Assembly: GCA_018335795.1 (NCBI GenBank)
Contig: JAGXRP010000036.1
Location: forward strand, 26,466-90,465
Origin: Desulfobulbaceae bacterium
GTDB taxonomy: Bacteria > Bacteroidota > Ignavibacteria > Kapaibacteriales > UBA2268
Direction of reading: 5' to 3'
Length of the DNA stretch: 64,000 nt
This document shows positions 43,301 to 51,603 of the stretch, piece by piece (the stretch's first letter is position 1; every line of letters begins with the position of its first letter). Position numbers and translations under genes: made by a program. The notes beneath the pieces were generated by a model, which made no database searches, was not told the origin of the DNA, and was given only the letters and a program-made list of their open reading frames with translations.

Positions 43301-45243
43301 GTTCTAAATATTTCCGTTTCAGAATAAAAGTTTTTGCAACTAACGATAAGAAATGTCTTCTATGTATCGAAGATGATACCGATGATTTCTATGTTGATAA
43401 CATAAAAATCCTTTACAGAGCGGAAGTAACAGACATTGAAGTAAACTCTGTTAAGGTTAATTGGCCCTATACGCTTGTTCCTGCAAGCCAGGCAACAAAT
43501 GTACCGATTTCAGTTCGCGTATCGAATAATACCGATATTGATGCTCCGGGCTTCTCAGTTAAAGTCAAGATTTTCAGAGCTAATCAATTAGGTGAAAAAA
43601 TCGAATTCGACCCAATTTACTGCCGTACTCAAAACATTTCAAACCTTGTTAGACGTGGTACTTCTGACGTCAATATGCCTGCATGGAATGCTCGTCAAAG
43701 TCAGACTGATACGATTGGATTCTATGTTTTAGAAGCTATGATAGTAATGTCAGAACGTGATTTGGTTATAGAAAATGACTCTACTTATTCGAACTTTACT
43801 TTAAGATTCGGTAGATACTTTGCCTATGACCCTCCGGTAGCTCAAGCAACTAACTCTGTACCGGGTACAGTTCCTACAATCGGTGGAAAAGGTTTGAACT
43901 TCTTAGTTCCTCTGAACCCAGCCGGAACTTCAAGAACAGGTCCTGCTTATGATAGAATTCTTGATGGTACAGGTGCCGTTGGTGGTAGTGGTTCAGGTGC
44001 AATAGCTATGAAATTCAATCTACTCAATTCAGATACATTGAGAGGATTCTCGATTTATTGGGCCGGATTGAATCGTGCTGCTGACCAAGTAACTTTCACT
44101 TTATATGAAGGTGGAGAAAGATTACCAAATACTAACAATGAATTACTCCGTGCTACTACTACTCGTGGTGGTCCCGGTTTCCAAAACATCTACGAAAGAT
44201 ATGTTGACTATTATTTCAATAGTCCTATTGTACTCGAAAAAGGTGTATATTGGATTGGCATTTCGCAAGATGGCCAAACCGGTATGGAACTTGGTGCTTC
44301 TGCATCACGTATGGGTATGAGAACTATGGCAACTTTTGTTTCGCTTCAGGGTATTTGGGGTGAATCAGGTATCACTTTAAGTATTGATAAGAACTTCAGA
44401 AGAGTGATCCAAGGTAAATTGCAAAATGATAACTTCTTCGCATTCCAAAATGTTGCAGGAAGTTTGTCATGGATAGAATTCACGCCTGCTTCGGGTAACC
44501 CTGCATTTGCTCACGTCAACCATTGGGGTACAAATCCAATTGATGGTACTACACAATCATTGAGTAATGGTTCATGGATTCCGATGTTACGTCCTTACTT
44601 TGGACCTAAATCTCACGGTTATTCTGCTAATGTTTTCCAATGGTGTCCGGATGATATTCCTGTCGAACTTGTTTCTTTCAATGGTAAAGTTCGCGAATCA
44701 GGTATTGACCTATTCTGGGAAACTGCATCTGAAGAAAACAACTACGGTTTCTACGTAGAAAGAAGAATCAATGACAATGACGAATTTGACCAAATCGGTT
44801 TCGTTGAAGGCGTTGGCAACTCATCTATTATTAATCGCTACAACTATCAAGACAATAACGTAACTATCGGTTCTACTTACCAATATCGTTTACGTCAGAT
44901 GGACAGAGATGGTTCGCAAGCTTGTACTTATTCACAAATCGTAACATTAACTTACGATAGAATTGGTGCATTGGTTCTTGAGCAAAACTCACCGAACCCG
45001 TTTGCTAACCAAACTCTTCTTAAGTTCAACTTGCCATCTACTCAAAATGTGAAACTTGAAGTTATCGATATATTCGGTAATGTAGTTCGCACTCTTGAAA
45101 ATGGTGTTGTGAGCGCCGGTCCACAGACTTATACATTCGATGCAATTGACGCTAATGGCACTCCGTTATCAAACGGTAGCTACATTTATCGCTTGACTGC
45201 TGAAAATGAAGTCTTATCAGGTAAGATGACTGTTATTCGTTAA
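40345..45243 (+). CDS. 1632-residue T9SS surface protein, probably abundant
   Basis: Signal peptide 'KYLLLLALLIALPLDYVHAK' at the N-terminus and a T9SS sorting domain over the last ~80 residues ('LVLEQNSPNPFANQTLLKFN', 'FDAIDANGTPLSNGSYIYRL', 'SGKMTVIR'). The middle (about 50-1450) has no motif I can assign; it is rich in Asn, Thr, Pro and Gly, with Ig/propeller-like strands. A segment near residues 1010-1035 has 'CLLCIEDDTDD', acidic and possibly metal-binding. Codon choice is unlike that of most neighbours (AAC, TTC, CGT, GGT rather than AAT, TTT), a sign of selection for high expression. A strong terminator follows at 45266. Possible roles are S-layer-like or adhesive surface protein; this is inference. 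Confidence 0.82.
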   Translation: MKKYLLLLALLIALPLDYVHAKDKDDDELLRKSQLGEPIPFNSGMTSFPRNFSETTQQNNPTQAAVSTGYYWIDDAESLNPILFPGMRPNPTVVDTNYQPELWRKIVAGPRMLPKAYWQNNKQEGLPFFRQPADADFWDNPTDSTDEAIAGPIPLGIKGGFFFNGLRYDSFYVSTNGVIALTNRRYIYDPNGNRVIPPGATSCYDPMSMDWYAGGVRGRDTLWVRNWLNTQDSINPTSGLRIPNRDGLGNIQYKNGLNDPAPDNFGYQFSVLGMDPTNPQGFNPSNTLGGIRARGGDVMTAINANSKTALIAVFWGDMMLSQFEPESKTRDEHGMAFYKRTYTNDSLIIAFYNAQPKGALAGPFGGVTMPADVRPTTTNNYVTVDAHVVLSSVDSSITVHFTRLSDGWNSTYRKTPAREVIRYNTTCGVRGFARHVNFGKGGILDGSPWAGEYIQGTTWFQRYASNSPAVLYPGTGNTVKFKQWQNTIRVADIQYRIRSLDPKVEEADKLKFTQVIPSTLVNDYEMLAGHERLGAIQPIALIQNLTNEIQGPSGVNFVKQDLKFRARFQLRNVITNRVIYNRLVPIDELCLGLTDENSEECMGDPSVRVRLGQTVTVSSGNYNFTPVANFKATGFNGVPPYYFVQVQFPPFEANEFIDNHIGKLRAYIIAESVDPKSGEKLRDNWPFDDSSKVNLFVMRRYYDEHPDPLYRNFEDDGRQFHVDTETGDVIPSAWKWVNINAQMVSGDIVSKYPLPPRGAYIAANYPIGISSPRTLLSPVIKMNRVQMDGFSEPLPAYMDKRTPPRGGDEIRSFPIDLRGKPNPVLTLSVQRATFEEDRPRGFSDEILIGPEPRVYQNPNPLNPYLTAAAGSAVPDELVVEFAKPTSDGINRITNIKLEDWRHHPYRRGTKDAALTNMAALTVFGGGGHLIGFLETFKDSTLALPGAATSGVFNSLRHDPYDDGFDWEYKKFAIAIPDTFVLWENDGSKYFRFRIKVFATNDKKCLLCIEDDTDDFYVDNIKILYRAEVTDIEVNSVKVNWPYTLVPASQATNVPISVRVSNNTDIDAPGFSVKVKIFRANQLGEKIEFDPIYCRTQNISNLVRRGTSDVNMPAWNARQSQTDTIGFYVLEAMIVMSERDLVIENDSTYSNFTLRFGRYFAYDPPVAQATNSVPGTVPTIGGKGLNFLVPLNPAGTSRTGPAYDRILDGTGAVGGSGSGAIAMKFNLLNSDTLRGFSIYWAGLNRAADQVTFTLYEGGERLPNTNNELLRATTTRGGPGFQNIYERYVDYYFNSPIVLEKGVYWIGISQDGQTGMELGASASRMGMRTMATFVSLQGIWGESGITLSIDKNFRRVIQGKLQNDNFFAFQNVAGSLSWIEFTPASGNPAFAHVNHWGTNPIDGTTQSLSNGSWIPMLRPYFGPKSHGYSANVFQWCPDDIPVELVSFNGKVRESGIDLFWETASEENNYGFYVERRINDNDEFDQIGFVEGVGNSSIINRYNYQDNNVTIGSTYQYRLRQMDRDGSQACTYSQIVTLTYDRIGALVLEQNSPNPFANQTLLKFNLPSTQNVKLEVIDIFGNVVRTLENGVVSAGPQTYTFDAIDANGTPLSNGSYIYRLTAENEVLSGKMTVIR

Positions 45244-45265
45244 TCAATCTTATGATTTAAGAATT

Positions 45266-45297
45266 ATAGCCCTTTGCAATTGCAAGGGGCTTTTTAT
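45266..45297 (+). terminator. Terminator after the T9SS surface protein gene
   Basis: AGCCCTTTGCAAT and ATTGCAAGGGGCT form a nearly perfect GC-rich hairpin with no spare loop beyond the AATT core, followed by TTTTTATTTA. Confidence 0.85.
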
Positions 45298-45316
45298 TTA
45301 TAGAGGAATAAACATT

Positions 45317-45661
45317 ATGTCCGAATCAATTTTCACTAAAATTATCAAACGTGAAATCCCTGCAAACATAGTTTTTGAAAACGAGGAAGTTATCGCGTTT
45401 GAAGATATTAGCCCCAAAGCTCCTGTGCACATTCTCGTTGTGCCCAAAAAGCATATTGCTACAATTAATGATGCAGGTGTTGAAGATGCAGAATTGCTGG
45501 GTAAAGTTATTTTAGCTGCTGCTGAAATCGCTAAAAGTAAAGGAATCGCTGAAAGAGGTTACAGATTAGTAATTAATTGCAACGAAGAAGGTGGACAGTC
45601 CGTTTTTCATATTCATTGCCACCTTATTGGTGGTAAAAAATTAAGTTGGAACCCTGACTAG
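45317..45661 (+). CDS. HIT-family (histidine triad) nucleotide hydrolase
   Basis: 114 residues, the size of HinT/PKCI-like proteins. 'FTKIIKREIPANIVFENEEV' and 'FEDISPKAPVHILVVPKKHI' precede the triad 'HIHCHLIGG' (His98, His100, His102). Family members hydrolyse AMP-lysine or aminoacyl-AMP and may be housekeeping. ATG 45317 has GAGG about 10 bases upstream. A hairpin terminator follows. Confidence 0.95.
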   Translation: MSESIFTKIIKREIPANIVFENEEVIAFEDISPKAPVHILVVPKKHIATINDAGVEDAELLGKVILAAAEIAKSKGIAERGYRLVINCNEEGGQSVFHIHCHLIGGKKLSWNPD

Positions 45662-45684
45662 ATTTAAAATGTTTAAATATTTAT

Positions 45685-45719
45685 GAAGTTGTCTCAAAAG
45701 GGCAACTTCTTTTTTTTTT
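45685..45719 (+). terminator. Terminator after the HIT gene
   Basis: GAAGTTG and CAACTTC form a stem around an 11-base loop, followed by ten T and a final G. Confidence 0.8.
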
Positions 45720-45734
45720 GAAGAGAAAGAGAAA

Positions 45735-46811
45735 TCAAAATCTCAAAAATTCACCAATATTTAAATTTACAAGAGCAAATTTATCTTTGTAATTGGAATG
45801 GAGACGGTTTACTTCTCTATATGGTTCACCGATTGGCTCATCCGACAAATCAAAAGTTCCGAAATGCGTAGGAATCAAGTTTCGTGCTTTCATTTGTTCA
45901 GTTGCTTTCAATGCATCAGCGGGTGAAGTGTGTACAGGTCCCATAAACCATTCCGGTTTATATGCACCAACTCCAATAATTGCATAATCTATAGTCGGGA
46001 ATAATTCTCCAACTTCTTTAAAATGGCTTCCAAAACCGGAATCAGAACAATAGTAAATTGATACTTTATCGCTTTGTATGTGGAAAGCTCCCCAAAGTCG
46101 TTTATTGAATTGCAAAAAACCGCTGTAACTCCAATGGCGCGTTGGCATGAATGTTATTTTAATATCTTCCGACACAATATTATATTGCTGATACCATCCG
46201 GCTTCTTGGTAATCAGCCCCATCAAGCCAATCTTCTATATATTTGCCTAATCTTAAACCTGTAAGCACTTTGACTTTGGGATTGTTCTTAACTAACAATT
46301 GGATACTTTCTTTGCTCAAATGGTCGTGATGGTCATGTGTAATTAAGATGTAATCCAAGTTTTTAAGTTCATTTGGTTCAAACGGTAGCTTTGAATATCT
46401 ATCCATGAACCAAATCGGTGTAGTAAAAATCGGGTCTGTTATAATCAATTTGCCATTGATTCGAAACAAATATGATGCATGACCTACCCAAAGCATGCCA
46501 TCATCTTTGCTTTGCAAGAATTCTTTTGCATGTTGAACTTTTAGTCGGAATGTATCATTTTCTTTTTCTTCGCGTTGTGGGTTGCGAGAAAATCTCCACT
46601 TTATAACTTTATTAAAATCGTTTTTGAATGGGAATTCGTGATTTACAAATTTGCAATCACTATCGAGCGGGTTACCCTTCCATCCTTCTTTTACGAATAT
46701 CAAATCAGGATTGGATTCGTATCTAACTGCATTTGGTTCAACATTCATAGTAAAATACAAAACTAATGCTAGCGGCAAAATTGAAATTAATGACCATCTT
46801 AAATATTTCAT
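45735..46811 (-). CDS. MBL-fold hydrolase, NAPE-PLD/UlaG-like, membrane-anchored
   Basis: 358 residues. An N-terminal uncleaved helix ('WSLISILPLALVLYFTM') anchors the protein with the domain probably outside the cytoplasm. The metallo-beta-lactamase motif is 'ILITHDHHDHLSKESI' with His159, His161, Asp163 and His164. Other family signs are 'GMLWVGHASYLFRINGKLII' and 'FMPTRHWSYSGFLQFNKR'. NAPE-PLD-type relatives act on phospholipids; UlaG-type relatives act on lactones. The true substrate is unknown. It is a single minus-strand gene. Confidence 0.85.
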   Translation of the reverse strand: MKYLRWSLISILPLALVLYFTMNVEPNAVRYESNPDLIFVKEGWKGNPLDSDCKFVNHEFPFKNDFNKVIKWRFSRNPQREEKENDTFRLKVQHAKEFLQSKDDGMLWVGHASYLFRINGKLIITDPIFTTPIWFMDRYSKLPFEPNELKNLDYILITHDHHDHLSKESIQLLVKNNPKVKVLTGLRLGKYIEDWLDGADYQEAGWYQQYNIVSEDIKITFMPTRHWSYSGFLQFNKRLWGAFHIQSDKVSIYYCSDSGFGSHFKEVGELFPTIDYAIIGVGAYKPEWFMGPVHTSPADALKATEQMKARNLIPTHFGTFDLSDEPIGEPYREVNRLHSNYKDKFALVNLNIGEFLRF

Positions 46812-46935
46812 GTTTTGGAGTCACTTATAAAGGTAAATTGTGAAATTATTTTAAAGTTTTAAATTGATTTTCTTAATAAAACGATTTATACAAGCGATTC
46901 TTTCATTTCTTATTGATTTTATACTAAATATATGA

Positions 46936-47337
46936 ATGAACCGTCATATAACTCATTATTCATATAGTTTAGGAAATGTTTTGAAAATTGCAATATTAGG
47001 CTTCTTACTTAGTTTTTTCGGATTGACTGCTTGTGCAAAAGATAAACCGGCAAAACACGATAGTTTTGATTTGAATGACATTATTGTGATAGATGTTAGA
47101 ACAGCTGCAGAATATAATAGCGGGCACATAGAAGGGGCAAAACTAATTCCCTACGACGAAATCGAACGTGAAATCACTAAAGTAACGAAGGACAAAAAAG
47201 CACCGATTGCTGTTTATTGCCGAAGTGGCCGCCGTTCGGGTATAGCTCAACAAACTTTAGAGTCTATGGGATACATAAACGTTGAAAATTATGGTTCAAT
47301 GGGCAATGCCAATAGCATTTTAGAGCGTAAAAAGTAA
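46936..47337 (+). CDS. Exported rhodanese lipoprotein
   Basis: 133 residues with a lipobox 'FGLTAC' (Cys33) after a hydrophobic signal, then a single rhodanese domain: 'IVIDVRTAAEYNSGHIEGAK' and active-site loop 'AVYCRSGRRSGIAQQ', the regular 6-residue loop with catalytic Cys. It should transfer or trap sulfane sulfur in the envelope. This is a second, unlike rhodanese in the window; the other, at 14526, has an N-terminal helix and a long linker. A bidirectional terminator lies 29 bases downstream. Confidence 0.9.
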   Translation: MNRHITHYSYSLGNVLKIAILGFLLSFFGLTACAKDKPAKHDSFDLNDIIVIDVRTAAEYNSGHIEGAKLIPYDEIEREITKVTKDKKAPIAVYCRSGRRSGIAQQTLESMGYINVENYGSMGNANSILERKK

Positions 47338-47365
47338 CGAGTTAATTGCATTGTAATATATCAAA

Positions 47366-47390
47366 AAAAGGGGCGTAGAGCCCCTTTTGA
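47366..47390. terminator. Bidirectional terminator
   Basis: AAAAGGGGC and GCCCCTTTT flank loop GTAGA, with A/T runs on both sides. It serves the rhodanese (+) and the T9SS protein gene (-) ending at 47413. Confidence 0.85.
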
Positions 47391-47412
47391 TGATGAATTT
47401 GATACACAACAA

Positions 47413-49098
47413 CTATTTTGCGAGAATGAACTTTGTCATATTTGAACCCTTGTTTGATTCTGTTCGTATAAAATATGCTCCATTTGGAAGATTCAACTTA
47501 TTCAAATCGAAGAAATGATGATAGTTGCCTGAAATTCTGTGATTGTTGAACAATTCGACAATATCTCTGCCTAATTCATCTACTAACACTATCTTTAACT
47601 GTGTATCAGTGCTTAGAGTATAATCAAAGGCAATATACTCGCTTGCAGGATTTGGATATACTTTGCCGAAATTTTGATAGGATTCTGATTGAATTACTTT
47701 GGACGCAATATTTTCGTAATACTCTTTATACACTTGCTTAATTTTGCCAACAAGGCTGTTGTTTTCTGAACCTTGCAGTTGTTCGTCATCGCCACCCTTT
47801 GTTTTATCTACAAATCCTGCAATATCTTCAAAAGTACCGTCAGCTTCGCCACCTTTAGCAGGAAGTGCAAAGTTCATAGCAAATGCTATCCGAGCTTTGT
47901 CGTTTGGACGTAGATGGAATGGACCTGTTGCAAGTATTGTTCTTACATCAACCGGATTTTCTTGAATATCAATATCCCTATTTGAAATATAATCATATCT
48001 TGCATTGTCTGATAAAATGTCATCTTGTATTCCCCAAGATTTGAAAGTTACTAAACCTAATTGTTCTTTTGGTTCAAAAAGCAACTTATCTGTTCTCAAA
48101 TATCCATTAGCATCGACTGCAGGAGATTGCAATAATGTAATTCCCATATAGCCGAATCCATGACCGCCTTCACCGGCGCTAGTGTCAGTCCAAGCAACAA
48201 CAAGATTCAAGTCTTCCTCTTCAAAATATCTTACTCTGTCATTACTTGCACCATTTAGTGCATTAGATGAAAGAGCTATATCAGGGTCATAAACACCTGC
48301 AAACCAACAATCCTTGTATGTTTCCGATGATTTGTTTTCGATTACATAATATTGGATGACTACATCGTGCATATCGCCCTGACCCCAAGAATAAATATGC
48401 GATTCGAATTGCATCCGTAAAGGATAGCCCATATTAGCTCGGGAAGCTCCACCTTCATATAAACGTAAATCTGTATCTTTGAAAACTGTTATCAAATCTT
48501 CTTCGGAGATAAATAGTGGTCCTTCAGGGTAATTTTGCAGATTCCTCTTACTTTCGTCAAATACGTAGTCATAAAGCGGTACTCCATAATGATATTTTCT
48601 TAAAGGGTCTGTTACCCAAAGGGGCCAATTAGGTCCATCAGATTCGATTTTTGGAACTCCGTTTTCCGCATACATGTCTGTAGAAAAATATACTCTATAT
48701 TTATTCACACTCATATCGTTCATTAATGTATCTCCATCTTCAATTCTGCCTGGAGACATCCAACTCCTTCCTGAGTTTGGGTTATAACTAATAAGTACCA
48801 TCTTTTTTAATTCACCCGAGAGTGGGTCAGTTTTCTTTGCTCCAAGCCAAAATCCGCTTGCGAATAAATATTGATTGCTTGAGCCACGAGGCCAAAAACC
48901 ACCTGCTTGGGCAGTTTTTAAGTCAAATCCAAAAATACCATAGTTTGTTTGGTAAAACTCGAAATTGCTTTTTGTGTTTTTCTGTAAATCAAAATCACCT
49001 ACGGGTTGTCTTTGCAATTCTTCAGATAGCTTTGATTGGGCATTAATACTTACTGAGCAAATAATAATTGTTGCGAAAAGGCAAAGTAAAAATTTCAT
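47413..49098 (-). CDS. Secreted T9SS protein of unknown function, last gene of ECF sigma operon
   Basis: 561 residues. A signal peptide ('FLLCLFATIIICSVSINAQ') leads into a beta-rich body with a 'YGIFGFDLKTAQAGGFWPRG' start and many aromatic/Asp turns. Near the end a canonical sorting domain is present ('GKVYPNPASEYIAFDYTL', 'VDELGRDIVEL', 'LNLPNGAYFIRTES'). I do not recognise an enzymatic domain. Downstream of the sigma, anti-sigma and lipoprotein genes with the same orientation, and 45 bases from the lipoprotein, so likely co-transcribed. Confidence 0.8.
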   Translation of the reverse strand: MKFLLCLFATIIICSVSINAQSKLSEELQRQPVGDFDLQKNTKSNFEFYQTNYGIFGFDLKTAQAGGFWPRGSSNQYLFASGFWLGAKKTDPLSGELKKMVLISYNPNSGRSWMSPGRIEDGDTLMNDMSVNKYRVYFSTDMYAENGVPKIESDGPNWPLWVTDPLRKYHYGVPLYDYVFDESKRNLQNYPEGPLFISEEDLITVFKDTDLRLYEGGASRANMGYPLRMQFESHIYSWGQGDMHDVVIQYYVIENKSSETYKDCWFAGVYDPDIALSSNALNGASNDRVRYFEEEDLNLVVAWTDTSAGEGGHGFGYMGITLLQSPAVDANGYLRTDKLLFEPKEQLGLVTFKSWGIQDDILSDNARYDYISNRDIDIQENPVDVRTILATGPFHLRPNDKARIAFAMNFALPAKGGEADGTFEDIAGFVDKTKGGDDEQLQGSENNSLVGKIKQVYKEYYENIASKVIQSESYQNFGKVYPNPASEYIAFDYTLSTDTQLKIVLVDELGRDIVELFNNHRISGNYHHFFDLNKLNLPNGAYFIRTESNKGSNMTKFILAK

Positions 49099-49143
49099 GG
49101 TAATTCTCCTTGAGTTAATAATTCAAAATTTAATTTATTGATA

Positions 49144-49602
49144 TTAGTATCTGGTTTTGACTTTTATAGGTATCTTGAAATCAACATTGTTGTTAATGAT
49201 AAGTGTGTCATAGTATAAGCCGGGTACGAAAGAATCTGCAATGAATACAACTTCGATTTTGCCCTTATCTGCAATATTCTCTTTCGGTGCTATATCAATT
49301 GGCAGCGGCTCTTTGAATCTGTAAGAAAATAGTCCCGTTTTGTTAGTGTTTTCTACCGAATAAATTGTTATGGTCATTGTGTCTGATTGATTTGTTATGT
49401 TTATGAAATCGTTGATTACTGAACGCACTTTCATAGAACCCAAATCATGCTCAGAAAACTTGAGAAATGACAAACTATCCACTGAGTTAAATACTTTGAA
49501 TATTAATTCTTGTCTGTAATTTGGTTCTGTATTTAGAATGTCTTGGCAAGAAGTCAAACCAAAAACAATCACAATCCAGAATGCCATTATAAGCTTAATC
49601 AT
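49144..49602 (-). CDS. Small lipoprotein of the ECF sigma operon
   Basis: 152 residues from ATG 49602 preceded by AAAGGAG, which is the best start; a frame open to 49638 has no Shine-Dalgarno. Signal 'AFWIVIVFGLTSC' with lipobox Cys. The rest is beta-rich, with an Ig-like 'FINITNQSDTMTITIYSVEN' pattern similar to DUF1573-type domains. Function unknown. It lies between the anti-sigma gene and the T9SS gene. Confidence 0.72.
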   Translation of the reverse strand: MIKLIMAFWIVIVFGLTSCQDILNTEPNYRQELIFKVFNSVDSLSFLKFSEHDLGSMKVRSVINDFINITNQSDTMTITIYSVENTNKTGLFSYRFKEPLPIDIAPKENIADKGKIEVVFIADSFVPGLYYDTLIINNNVDFKIPIKVKTRY

Positions 49603-49615
49603 ATAATAAACTCCT

Positions 49616-50797
49616 TTAAAGTTTGTAAGATATTCCATAGTTAATTAAAAATTTCCGGGTATCAAACCATTTGTCTTGATGTACAAATCTGAAATAATCC
49701 AATCCCGCTGAAAAAACAATTGACAAGTTAGGATATGCTTTGAATTCTAATCCTACTGCCGGTTTTATTACATAACCCGATATATTGGCGCCTAATCCGA
49801 GTTGAATGTATGTCTTGAACAAATCTGATTCGTAGGGTGTTATGTGACTTAATGCACTATACGTAGTCAAGTTAGGTTGTTGAGTGTATCTATAAATTGA
49901 ACCAAATTCATCTGTTCCTTCATAAATGGTGAAGTATGTGCTTTGGTCAATCCCGATACCAAATTTAATTACATCCGAAAATTTGTAGAACACTTTGATT
50001 GCAAGATTATTAAATTTATCGAAGTTTTCAGGATTAATTGTCTCTTGTGGCAAATGCCATGGGATTGATTGTTCCAAATTGAATGACCAATCGGGATTAG
50101 CGATTTCATTAGGCAAGTTGTTCACAAATTGATGATTTTGGAAAGGATTAGATTGCAAACGCAATGTAAGTTGATTCTGCGAAGCTAAATTGAAATCCTT
50201 ATCTACCGAAAGATTGGAACTATATATTTCGTTTGTGCTTTGCAAATCATCATCTTCAATTTTTCCCGAAATCGTTTCTTGACTATTTTCATTTAAATAA
50301 ATATAAACATATTTGATTGTTTCTTTCTGTGCATATTCAGAGCTTGACGCAATTTCCGATTCTGTTGGCATATTTTCTTTATCATCAAAATTATGATTTA
50401 TAACTGAAGATTCAGTAATAGCTGAGTTTTCATTCAAATCTCCTTGACCGTCGGGTTTGAAAAGTAAAAACATTATCAGAGCTGTTAACGCGGATGAAAA
50501 CAGTACAGGTAAAAGTGTGCTTTTAAATTTGCTTGCATATATTGCCGTTTTGCTCGTTGATACTATAGGTGTCTCAATCGGTAAAGCCATTCCTGCTTTG
50601 GCAAAGATACTGCTTTTAATTTCAGGTCGTGGCGCCCAATTTGCCAAATCCTGATTGATTGAACTTCCAATTGAATTAAAAGCTCGAAATTCTGACCTGA
50701 ACTCCTGATTGGAAGCAAGTCGTGCAAATAATTCAGATTCTTGCGAATCACTCAAATTGCCATTTGCAAATTCTATAAAATTATCTAAGTATTCCAT
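49616..50797 (-). CDS. Anti-sigma factor with C-terminal outer-membrane-barrel-like domain
   Basis: 393 residues. The N-terminal ~70 residues ('MEYLDNFIEFANGNLSDSQE', then 'LFARLASNQEFRSEFRAFNS') resemble cytoplasmic anti-sigma domains. A transmembrane helix ('STLLPVLFSSALTALIMFLLF') sits near residues 92-113. The linker is Ser/Asn/Glu-rich, and the last ~125 residues look like six or more beta strands ('YIQLGLGANISGYVIKPAVG', 'GLDYFRFVHQDKWF') ending 'INYGISYKL', as in small outer-membrane barrels. It is translated 14 bases after the sigma gene. The combination is unusual: see findings. Confidence 0.72.
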   Translation of the reverse strand: MEYLDNFIEFANGNLSDSQESELFARLASNQEFRSEFRAFNSIGSSINQDLANWAPRPEIKSSIFAKAGMALPIETPIVSTSKTAIYASKFKSTLLPVLFSSALTALIMFLLFKPDGQGDLNENSAITESSVINHNFDDKENMPTESEIASSSEYAQKETIKYVYIYLNENSQETISGKIEDDDLQSTNEIYSSNLSVDKDFNLASQNQLTLRLQSNPFQNHQFVNNLPNEIANPDWSFNLEQSIPWHLPQETINPENFDKFNNLAIKVFYKFSDVIKFGIGIDQSTYFTIYEGTDEFGSIYRYTQQPNLTTYSALSHITPYESDLFKTYIQLGLGANISGYVIKPAVGLEFKAYPNLSIVFSAGLDYFRFVHQDKWFDTRKFLINYGISYKL

Positions 50798-50811
50798 TTC
50801 ATACCTCCATC

Positions 50812-51399
50812 TTAATCAGCGTTGCTGAAAAGTGGTTTTACATATTTCATTATTTCTTTCATAACTCTGTGGTTTCTCATTTTCACTGCCGAAAGCCCTA
50901 TGCCCAACTCTTGAGCGATTTGGCTTTGGCTCATCCCGCCAAACCATTGCATGATGAATGTTTCGCTGTATGCGTCGTCTATTGTAGCCAAAACCCCTTT
51001 GATGATTCCTATAATTTCATCATTTTCGATTTTTTCTTGCAAATTGAAGGGGTTCATTAATTCGTCAATATCTTGAATGTCACGATATTCAATTGTTATA
51101 TTTTTAGAAGATATGTGATTGCGATATTTGTCTATCGCTAAATTTCTTGCTATGGTATATAAATATGGGAGTATCGAATCAAGCTGCTTACCCTGTTTTA
51201 TTGCCGAAATAAATTTCAACCACGTTTCTTCAAACAATTCTTCGGCTTCATGAATATTTTTTGATTTATAAGTGCAAAAGACATTCAATTTTGCCGCATA
51301 TCTATTATAAATTGTATCAAATATTTTACTGTCAAGTCCGGTGTTGGTCTTGAGTTTGGCGATTAATTCTGCGTCAGTATGTATTGTAAAATTGGTCAT
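50812..51399 (-). CDS. ECF RNA polymerase sigma factor
   Basis: 195 residues. Region 2 contains 'FEETWLKFISAIKQGKQLDS' and 'LPYLYTIARNLAIDKYRNHI', with the -10-binding helix; region 4 has 'GGMSQSQIAQELGIGLSAVK', the -35-binding HTH. It lacks regions 1 and 3, as ECF sigmas do. A housekeeping-type promoter sits upstream on the minus strand at 51432-51462. The neighbouring anti-sigma is immediately downstream. Confidence 0.92.
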   Translation of the reverse strand: MTNFTIHTDAELIAKLKTNTGLDSKIFDTIYNRYAAKLNVFCTYKSKNIHEAEELFEETWLKFISAIKQGKQLDSILPYLYTIARNLAIDKYRNHISSKNITIEYRDIQDIDELMNPFNLQEKIENDEIIGIIKGVLATIDDAYSETFIMQWFGGMSQSQIAQELGIGLSAVKMRNHRVMKEIMKYVKPLFSNAD

Positions 51400-51431
51400 T
51401 TGATTTTATTTTTTGTACCCTTCTACTTATA

Positions 51432-51462
51432 CAAACGTAACCACAAATCAATCGGTCACAAA
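51432..51462 (-). promoter_or_regulatory. Promoter of the ECF sigma operon (TTTG-N19-TACGTTTG)
   Basis: Read on the minus strand: TTTG (51459-51462), 19 bases, TACGTTTG (51432-51439). It fits the Bacteroidota housekeeping consensus and is 33 bases from the sigma ATG at 51399. Confidence 0.7.
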
Positions 51463-51552
51463 TTAAAATATCATTTTTAAAATTGACTTAGATTTGATAG
51501 ATGCGATTTGGAGGTGAAGAATTGGAAAAGAGTATAAATGCTAATTTTTTAC

Positions 51553-51592
51553 AAAAAAAAAGCAACCGACAATTAAGCAGGTTGCTTTTTTA
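51553..51592 (-). terminator. Terminator of menA
   Basis: AAAAAGCAACC and GGTTGCTTTTT flank the loop GACAATTAAGCA, with A-runs on the plus strand giving a T-run for the minus strand, just downstream of menA. Confidence 0.8.
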
Positions 51593-51603
51593 AAGAGAAA
51601 TAT

